Part shown: in pieces, positions 56,172 to 62,160 of the stretch
How the letters are laid out: each line of letters starts with the position of its first letter
Position numbering within the stretch: position 1 is the first letter of the stretch
Assembly: GCA_020683205.1 (NCBI GenBank)
Contig: CP085689.1
Coordinates: 2,170,001 to 2,234,000, forward strand
Length of the DNA stretch: 64,000 nucleotides
Reading direction: 5' to 3'
DNA from: Lentisphaerae bacterium WC36
Lineage (GTDB): Bacteria > Verrucomicrobiota > Lentisphaeria > Victivallales > SZUA-371
Program-made: the position numbers and the translations under genes
The notes under the pieces: generated by a model
Seen by the model: only the letters and a program-made list of their open reading frames with translations
Database searches by the model: none
Told to the model about the DNA's origin: nothing

Positions 56172-57055
56172 TTTTTATTCTCCTTATTTTTATATGAAAT
56201 TTTTCCATGCTCTGTTACAGCATCTGTACTAGGGTCATATTTTTTGATATTATCTTGTGGCGTGAAAAGGTAAAATGGAACCTTTTGTTTTTTTGAAAAA
56301 TCCTTATCCCCGTCTGAAAACTTATCATATTTAGGGACTGGTTCACCCTTTTGCGGTTTTATATAAAATGGATTTTGCTTTTTTATATCACTATCTGGGT
56401 CATCGTTTCCATGAGTATGCCAATAAGCAACTGTTTCGGATTTACCAGGACAAGGGAAATTTGCAGGTTCACACTTATAAAGACTCCCTTTTCCCATAGT
56501 TGTAAAAAATTTTATTTTGCCATCTAAACATGTTTTACAAACCGCTCCGCAATACTCGATGTCCTCCTTTTTTGACTTTTTGTTAGCAGATTTACCTTGT
56601 TTTTCTATTGCTTCTTTTTCTGAGTCAGAATATATCTCCTTCATTATTCCATTTGCTATACCTTGTATAGTTGCACCAAAATTAATAATTAAGCCTAAAT
56701 TATCAATATAACTAATTGGATTGCCATAAGTAAAGCCATAGATATTAAAGCCGCCAGCTTCTTGGATTGGGTCACGTTTTAGCCATTTGCCGTTGACAGG
56801 ATTATAATATCTATAATTATAGTAAACTAGACCTGTTTCTTTTTCAGCGTATTCGCTTGAAAATTTGAATGGATTTTCAACCGTTTCTACGTCCGCAATT
56901 AGCTGACCGAATGGCGAATAATCATAACGATTCGCAATCGAACCCGAACTCATATCAATCAACTGTGTGATATTTTTATTGCCATCTGCGATGTAATTAA
57001 ATGCCACACCATCTTTTTCTAATGCCAATAAATTATCACCTAACCATACAAACAT
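56168..57055 (-). CDS. Orphan Rhs core fragment with DUF4329 (JAMM-like) toxin, copy 2
   Basis: This 295-aa frame begins with FVWLGDNLL. The core is variant B and ends YIDNLGL. The toxin domain has IEYCGAVCKTC, KFFTTMGKGSLYKC, AYWHTHGNDDPDSD, KFSDGDKDF and FYLFTPQDNIKKYDP. HTH plus S-x-x-D (SDGD) matches the JAMM zinc pattern better than in copy 1. Core sequences of the two DUF4329 orphans differ (A versus B), so the toxin has moved between core types or the core has been converted. Confidence 0.78.
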   Translation of the reverse strand: MFVWLGDNLLALEKDGVAFNYIADGNKNITQLIDMSSGSIANRYDYSPFGQLIADVETVENPFKFSSEYAEKETGLVYYNYRYYNPVNGKWLKRDPIQEAGGFNIYGFTYGNPISYIDNLGLIINFGATIQGIANGIMKEIYSDSEKEAIEKQGKSANKKSKKEDIEYCGAVCKTCLDGKIKFFTTMGKGSLYKCEPANFPCPGKSETVAYWHTHGNDDPDSDIKKQNPFYIKPQKGEPVPKYDKFSDGDKDFSKKQKVPFYLFTPQDNIKKYDPSTDAVTEHGKISYKNKENKK

Positions 57056-57104
57056 CTACTATTTATTAATATGCATACTTAAAAAATACTAATAAAAAGT
57101 AAAG

Positions 57105-57551
57105 TTATTTTTTAGGACTATTTGTATTCATTGTTAAAACCTTTTCAATATTTACAAAATTAACATTTTTAGTATTATATTTTCTCTTAACCTTTGGTTT
57201 TACGGCATCATCATACCAGTTATAGTACCAAAACATAGTATAAACTTTATATTTATTTTCAGGTTCATTTTCTTTTTTTATCATAACTAGATAAAGAACA
57301 TCCTGAGAATTTTTAAATTTTATAATTAAAGCATTTTCTTGATAATCTTCTGGAGTTTTAAAATCCCAAGCGCCATTGCCATCCCCTAATGATATATCAT
57401 TAGGGTAAGACTCTAAAATTTTCTTAATATTTTGATATTCAGTGCCAATTTTTATTATAGAATAAAATTTGTCTTCATCAATAGAACACCCAATAATCGT
57501 AAAAATAGTAATAATAATCATGTAAAATGAATAAAATTTTTTAATAATCAT
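57105..57551 (-). CDS. Immunity lipoprotein
   Basis: This 148-aa protein has a lipobox (FTIIGC, about Cys22) and a small alpha/beta domain (YQNIKKILESYPNDI, IIKFKNSQDVLYLVMIKKE, VYTMFWYYNWYDDAV). The N-terminal part resembles small envelope lipoproteins with an SmpA/OmlA-like 'IKIGTEYQNIKKIL' motif, but I would not name it so. It follows a putative cysteine-protease-type toxin by 21 nt. Confidence 0.6.
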   Translation of the reverse strand: MIIKKFYSFYMIIITIFTIIGCSIDEDKFYSIIKIGTEYQNIKKILESYPNDISLGDGNGAWDFKTPEDYQENALIIKFKNSQDVLYLVMIKKENEPENKYKVYTMFWYYNWYDDAVKPKVKRKYNTKNVNFVNIEKVLTMNTNSPKK

Positions 57552-57572
57552 GATAAATCCTTTTTTTTAAAG

Positions 57573-58412
57573 TTACATATATCTTGTAATAGGTTGAATT
57601 GGTTTATTAGGTGGCACTCTCTGGCTATTTTTATCATACTCCCAGCCAGGATCATCCTTATACCAATCTTGAGGATTGTGAAGAAAGTCACCATTAAACC
57701 AACCATCATCAATATCAATACAACATTTTTTCTTTTTACAGTCACAGGCACAGAATCGTGCAAAGAAGTGAATTGGAGTCTCTCCTCTTTTATTAGGAGT
57801 TTTACTTGTGATTCTCATTCTGCGAACTTTCCATATACCTAAACCTTCATTACTCCCTATTTCAAAGAAAAGTTGAGCCCAATCCCAGCACAAAAATCCT
57901 CCAACGTTATCCTCTCCTTTATTCTTACCTTTTCCCCAATTTTTTATCCAACTATTATAAATACTCCTCCCTATTTTATGTGCACTCCACTTACAATATA
58001 TTGTTTTTCCAATTCCTTTACAGCAACTTTTTGTGCATAATGAATCTAGTTTTTTCCCTAAATTTTTAAAAGCTACATCTCCAGCAGCTTTATCTTCCAA
58101 AGTCGCTCCATTATTTAACCCTAATTTATCAACTGCGTTTATAGAGTCACCATTACTCAAACAATATAAATTATACCCACCGTATTCTTGGATTGGGTCT
58201 CTGCTGAGCCATTTGCCGTTTACAGGATTATAATATCTATAATTGTAATAAATTAAGCCTGTTTCTTTTTCAGCGTATTCGCTTGAAAATTTGAATGGAT
58301 TTTCAACCGTTTCTACGTCCGCAATTAGCTGACCAAAAGGCGAATAATCATAACGATTCGCAACCGAACCCGAACTCATATCAATCAACTGCGTGATATT
58401 TTTGTTCAACAA
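57573..58412 (-). CDS. Orphan Rhs core fragment with Cys-His-Asp (papain/transglutaminase-like) toxin
   Basis: The 279-aa frame starts at a TTG that overlaps the stop of the previous immunity gene; Rhs homology begins at KNITQLIDM. The core is variant B and ends AVDKLGL. The toxin domain (about 190 aa) has DSLCTKSCCKGIGK, GGFLCWDWAQLFFE, TPIHFFARFCACDCKKKKCC and IDIDDGWFNGDFLH. The order Cys, His, Asp suits a papain-like or transglutaminase-like enzyme acting on protein or peptidoglycan. The lipoprotein downstream is its likely immunity partner. Confidence 0.7.
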   Translation of the reverse strand: MLNKNITQLIDMSSGSVANRYDYSPFGQLIADVETVENPFKFSSEYAEKETGLIYYNYRYYNPVNGKWLSRDPIQEYGGYNLYCLSNGDSINAVDKLGLNNGATLEDKAAGDVAFKNLGKKLDSLCTKSCCKGIGKTIYCKWSAHKIGRSIYNSWIKNWGKGKNKGEDNVGGFLCWDWAQLFFEIGSNEGLGIWKVRRMRITSKTPNKRGETPIHFFARFCACDCKKKKCCIDIDDGWFNGDFLHNPQDWYKDDPGWEYDKNSQRVPPNKPIQPITRYM

Positions 58413-58924
58413 TTTATTTTTTTATTTAAACTTAATATTGCGACTTCAAAAAATATAGTTGTTAATGAATTGAATATCATAAAAATAAAAGCGACTTCAA
58501 GAAATATAAATTTATCATTGAACATTAAATTTTGTAAATTTTTAACAAATAAAAATATAGATAAAGAACCTAAAATAGTAATAAAATCTAGAATAAAGAA
58601 CGATGAAAATAATTTTTTCAAAATTATAAAATCTAAAAATTTTATTTTAAAAATCTTTGATAATAGAGCACTTATTCTAAACAGAATATTAATACTGAGT
58701 AGCATCAATAATAACTTTATAAAAAGGAGACTTTTTATAAAATCAGTAAAATTTACACTTTCAAAATATGATAATTGATATATAAAAAATATAATAACAA
58801 ACCAAACAAACATTACAGCCAATATTAGCGAGAGAATTAGACAGCTAGTTCTTAATATTTTTCTATTACTCAAAAATTCATCATATTTTTGATTATATTG
58901 TGTGATAAGCTTAAATAATTTCAT
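58406..58924 (-). CDS. Multi-pass membrane immunity protein
   Basis: This 172-aa protein has four hydrophobic helices (SCLILSLILAVMFVWFVIIF, LLFIKLLLMLLSINILF, FFILDFITILGSLSIFLF, FLEVAFIFMIFNSLTTIFF). This is the shape of immunity proteins to pore-forming colicins, and the neighbouring toxin has a glycine-zipper membrane domain. Its last codons overlap the next orphan frame. Confidence 0.7.
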   Translation of the reverse strand: MKLFKLITQYNQKYDEFLSNRKILRTSCLILSLILAVMFVWFVIIFFIYQLSYFESVNFTDFIKSLLFIKLLLMLLSINILFRISALLSKIFKIKFLDFIILKKLFSSFFILDFITILGSLSIFLFVKNLQNLMFNDKFIFLEVAFIFMIFNSLTTIFFEVAILSLNKKINC

Positions 58925-58966
58925 AAAATTTATTCCTTTAAGTTGGTAATTTAGTCCTTTCTCGTT

Positions 58967-59953
58967 CTAGATATCTAGTCTTCTATGATACTCCAATTCA
59001 TAGTCACTATCATCTTTTTCTACCAGAACTCCACTCACACTTTCACTCTTTTTAACTCCTGTTAATTTACCATTTATACATTTACACTCTACTTGAAGAG
59101 TCCATTCTCCTTCATATTTTGCCATATCTCTAAATGCATCTATTATATAACCAACACCTGCTCCAATTCCACTTCCCACGGCACCGCCAGCAGCAGCTCC
59201 TGCAATCCCCCCTTTAATGCCACCTGCAACTGCACCTCCTGCAGTTCCAACGGGACCAGCTACCGTACCAACGGTACCTCCACCAAGTGCACCTGTAGCT
59301 GCGCCTACATAGCCTCCTACAATTCCTAGAGTAGCTCCTCCGATTGTACTAGCGGCAGGAATACTAGAGTAATTTTGTAAAGTAAACTTCTGTTTGATAG
59401 GTGGCAAAAGTCCTTCCTCTGTACAAGATCCTGAAGCCTCTAATTTTTTTGAGTCAATAAGATTATCATTTAAAATACCTCTTGCCCACAATTCTACAAT
59501 CAGATAAGTCCTCCATAAACCAAGCAAATCATAATAATTTATTATAGTATTTTTTACAAAACTATATAAATTGTCTCCGCCTTTTTCTTGGATTGGGTCT
59601 CTGTTGATCCATTTGCCTGTGCTTGGGTTGTAATAACGGTAATTGTAATAGATTAAGCCCGTTTCTTTTTCGGCGTATTCGCTACTGAATTTGAATACGT
59701 TTTCAACATTCTCATCTGTTTTTGCTAATTGCCCAAATGGGCTATAATCGTATTTATTAGCGATTTCTCCTGTTGTTAAATTAATTAACTGCGTGATATT
59801 TTTATTGCCATCTGCGATGTAATTAAATGCCACGCCATCTTTTTCTAATGCCAATAAATTATCACCTAACCAAACAAATCTATCACTAATTGAGCCATTA
59901 TTCAACTCATTAACGGTTTTTATTAGCTTATATTTGTTATAAAAAAACACCAT
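58967..59953 (-). CDS. Orphan Rhs core fragment with glycine-zipper membrane toxin
   Basis: This 328-aa frame follows the hairpin at 59.95 kb and includes the longest core fragment of the orphans (from NKYKLIKTVNELNNG, variant A, to YYDLLGL). The toxin domain has a run of about 75 residues built of GxxxG units (GGATLGIVGGYVGAATGAL, GGIKGGIAGAAAGGAVGSG), typical of glycine-zipper membrane-inserting segments, followed by a polar tail with LQVECKCINGKL. A multi-pass immunity protein is encoded downstream, so a pore-forming or membrane-depolarising action is likely. Confidence 0.75.
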   Translation of the reverse strand: MVFFYNKYKLIKTVNELNNGSISDRFVWLGDNLLALEKDGVAFNYIADGNKNITQLINLTTGEIANKYDYSPFGQLAKTDENVENVFKFSSEYAEKETGLIYYNYRYYNPSTGKWINRDPIQEKGGDNLYSFVKNTIINYYDLLGLWRTYLIVELWARGILNDNLIDSKKLEASGSCTEEGLLPPIKQKFTLQNYSSIPAASTIGGATLGIVGGYVGAATGALGGGTVGTVAGPVGTAGGAVAGGIKGGIAGAAAGGAVGSGIGAGVGYIIDAFRDMAKYEGEWTLQVECKCINGKLTGVKKSESVSGVLVEKDDSDYELEYHRRLDI

Positions 59954-59973
59954 AATTTCTCTACTATGGTGCT
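59941..59973 (-). terminator. Array hairpin, copy 4
   Basis: On the minus strand GCACCATA and TATGGTGT form a stem and T7 follows, then directly the Rhs core (ATAACAAATATAAGC). Confidence 0.75.
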
Positions 59974-59982
59974 GAATAAAAT

Positions 59983-60513
59983 CTAATTTTTACTTTTAAA
60001 TTTTGTATGAGGATACATCCACACAAAAGTATTTGAAATACTATATCCTCTAATTGTAAGAGATTCAACGCCTTTTTCAACAACATTAAGGGGATATCCT
60101 CCAACATCTAAAGTTTCATAGCCAATTAAATTTACCTTTTTACCATTTTTATCCAAAACCCTATTATAATTGCGTATAGTAATTTTGACTACTTTTTTTA
60201 GTTTTTTATCATTAATTTCCGTTACATTAATATACGCTACCACAGGAACCCCTTTATAATTTGTCTTTATAATATAAATAGTTCCAGATACCTTTATAGC
60301 TTGACCAAAATTATGGTGTAATTTCGTCTTAACTTGAGAAATTCCATTTCTATATTTCTTTAATTCTATGATACATACTTCTTTTCCTTTCTTATAGTCT
60401 GTTGGTTTATACGTTGAAGTTTTTAGTCCCAAAAATAAAAACGACACACTACACAACATCATAGGAAAAATTAACAAACACTTCATATTAGTTAATAAAT
60501 ATTCTTTTTTCAT
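59983..60513 (-). CDS. Membrane-anchored immunity protein, intact copy
   Basis: This 176-aa protein has an N-terminal hydrophobic helix (CLLIFPMMLCSVSFLFL) and a beta-rich domain. It is homologous from about residue 60 on to the frameshifted gene at 46340-46818, but its N-terminal 60 residues are unrelated. Upstream, 55 nt from this start, lies a relic ATGAAAAAATAG that corresponds to the start codon of the other copy, so the N-terminal part has been replaced. Confidence 0.65.
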   Translation of the reverse strand: MKKEYLLTNMKCLLIFPMMLCSVSFLFLGLKTSTYKPTDYKKGKEVCIIELKKYRNGISQVKTKLHHNFGQAIKVSGTIYIIKTNYKGVPVVAYINVTEINDKKLKKVVKITIRNYNRVLDKNGKKVNLIGYETLDVGGYPLNVVEKGVESLTIRGYSISNTFVWMYPHTKFKSKN

Positions 60514-60597
60514 TTTATAATTCCTTAATTATGTTAAAAATTACTTATTTTTTATACTTTGCTCTATTTTTTCATATTGATAAGTCCTTATATAGAT

Positions 60598-61512
60598 TTA
60601 GTAATTACTGCATGTTTTACCTTTTGGTTTAAAAGTAGGATTACTACATTGAATACACCATGCTTCAGAATTAAAGTCTGCATAGCTTTCTTTCCACTCC
60701 TCTTCAGTACTTTCATAAATTGTTCCACTTCTTATTGGATAATCAGGATGATAATCACCTGTACCATCATCATCTATATCGGGATTGTGATATTGGTCAG
60801 CATGTGTAATAGAACCATCAGGATTTACGTATCCATAATCAAAATTAACACCATTGCCTCTAGGTCTACCATTTTCATCTACTTTCCAACCTCCCGCTGG
60901 TCTACCTTTCTTATCCCAGTTACTAAAATCAGCCTTGCCTGTTTTAGGATCAAAAGTTACATCTGGATTTTCATCATCGTCGCCTATATCATTCCAAAAA
61001 TGGACTGAAAACATTTTCGGACACCCTGCGGTACATTTCATACTTTTTTTAGCATTTTCCGCTTGTTCTTTAGTCTTGTAGCAATTATTCATTTTTTCTC
61101 CATACCCTACATTTGCTGCAACAACACCTACACAGCCTCTCGATAACTGACTCTCAGCCCAACCCTCTTCTGGAGGAGTTAAATCGGGACGTTTCTTGTT
61201 ATAATCTTCCTTATATTTATTCCAAGGAATGCTTTTTCTGTTACCTAGTTTATCAATATAATTAACACAATCATTATCAATAAATCCGTAAAGATTATAG
61301 CCTCCAAATTCTTGGATTGGATCTCTGCTGAGCCATTTTCCTGTTGTTGGGTTATAATAACGGTAATTATAGTAAACTAGACCTGTTTCTTTTTCGGCGT
61401 ATTCGCTTGAAAATTTGAATGGATTTTCAACCGTTTCTACGTCCGCAATTAGCTGACCAAAAGGCGAATAATCATAACGATTCGCTATTGAACCCGAACT
61501 CATATCAATCAA
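60598..61512 (-). CDS. Orphan Rhs core fragment with Cys/His-motif toxin, copy 2
   Basis: This 304-aa frame opens at a TTG; the core homology (NITQLIDMSSG, variant B) begins right after the stop of the previous immunity gene, in the same frame. It ends YIDKLGN. The toxin has RGCVGVVAANV, NCYKTKEQAENA, KMFSVHFWND, FDYGYVNPDGSITHADQYH and WCIQCSN, as in the copy at 46.8 kb. The invariant Cys (RGC) and the His in HFWND or THAD may be catalytic; a papain or transglutaminase-like fold is a guess. The immunity gene follows 85 nt downstream. Confidence 0.72.
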   Translation of the reverse strand: MIDMSSGSIANRYDYSPFGQLIADVETVENPFKFSSEYAEKETGLVYYNYRYYNPTTGKWLSRDPIQEFGGYNLYGFIDNDCVNYIDKLGNRKSIPWNKYKEDYNKKRPDLTPPEEGWAESQLSRGCVGVVAANVGYGEKMNNCYKTKEQAENAKKSMKCTAGCPKMFSVHFWNDIGDDDENPDVTFDPKTGKADFSNWDKKGRPAGGWKVDENGRPRGNGVNFDYGYVNPDGSITHADQYHNPDIDDDGTGDYHPDYPIRSGTIYESTEEEWKESYADFNSEAWCIQCSNPTFKPKGKTCSNY

Positions 61513-61530
61513 CTGCGTGATATTTTGTAA

Positions 61531-62154
61531 TTATTTTTCTACTATGTAGTCAACTCTCCAAGGTATTGACTGATAAAATAAATATAATGGCGTCAAACCT
61601 AATAAAAGAAGATAGTCTATCAGTATAATTTTTATAAAACGTTTCTCTCTAAATTTATTCTTATCAAAATCAATAAAATTGCGTGAGATATGCTTTTTAA
61701 AACTGTGTTTATTTTTAAATGGCAAAAAACCATTATACCTTAAAAAGTCTCCTTTTCCTTTATAAAATTCACGGTATACAATAACTATTGCTACCAAAAT
61801 TGGTAAAAACAGTTTAAAGTTAAAATACAAAAAAATATATATTAACAAAGTAACAAAAGAAAATATATTGTGCCACGAAAAAACAAAAACTCTTTCTTTT
61901 TTAAGTACTAAATCTTCCTTTAGAAAAATTAAACACCGCTGCAGGTAATAAAAAGAATTTTTTGTAATTGATAGGGAATAGTTATGTCCATCGTCTAATA
62001 CTTCATTAATTTGTTCAATAATTAAAAATTCTTGGTCGTTTTTCTTAGATTTATTTAAAATATTTTCATTTATACTTTCAAATTCATCAATATCGATATC
62101 ATTATTCAAAAAACTTTCTATATTTTTATAAATTAAATCTTTTCTTTTATTCAT
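61531..62154 (-). CDS. Membrane immunity protein of the main rhs gene
   Basis: This 207-aa protein has a soluble acidic N-terminal half (about 1-90), then three hydrophobic helices (IFSFVTLLIYIFLYF, LFLPILVAIVIVY, IILIDYLLLLGLTPLYLF). The gene starts 7 nt after the main rhs stop. The layout fits protection against a membrane-active toxin in the inner membrane. Confidence 0.65.
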   Translation of the reverse strand: MNKRKDLIYKNIESFLNNDIDIDEFESINENILNKSKKNDQEFLIIEQINEVLDDGHNYSLSITKNSFYYLQRCLIFLKEDLVLKKERVFVFSWHNIFSFVTLLIYIFLYFNFKLFLPILVAIVIVYREFYKGKGDFLRYNGFLPFKNKHSFKKHISRNFIDFDKNKFREKRFIKIILIDYLLLLGLTPLYLFYQSIPWRVDYIVEK

Positions 62155-62160
62155 TTTTTG

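Noticed and set aside
45230-59973. Array hairpins as integron attC sites
   Set aside because: No integron integrase is seen and the T-runs and position after immunity genes fit terminators. A recombination role is kept only as an open alternative.
46892-61081. Plus-strand frames opposite the orphan toxins
   Set aside because: They are antisense shadows of the rhs frames; similar shadows recur because the coding strand repeats.
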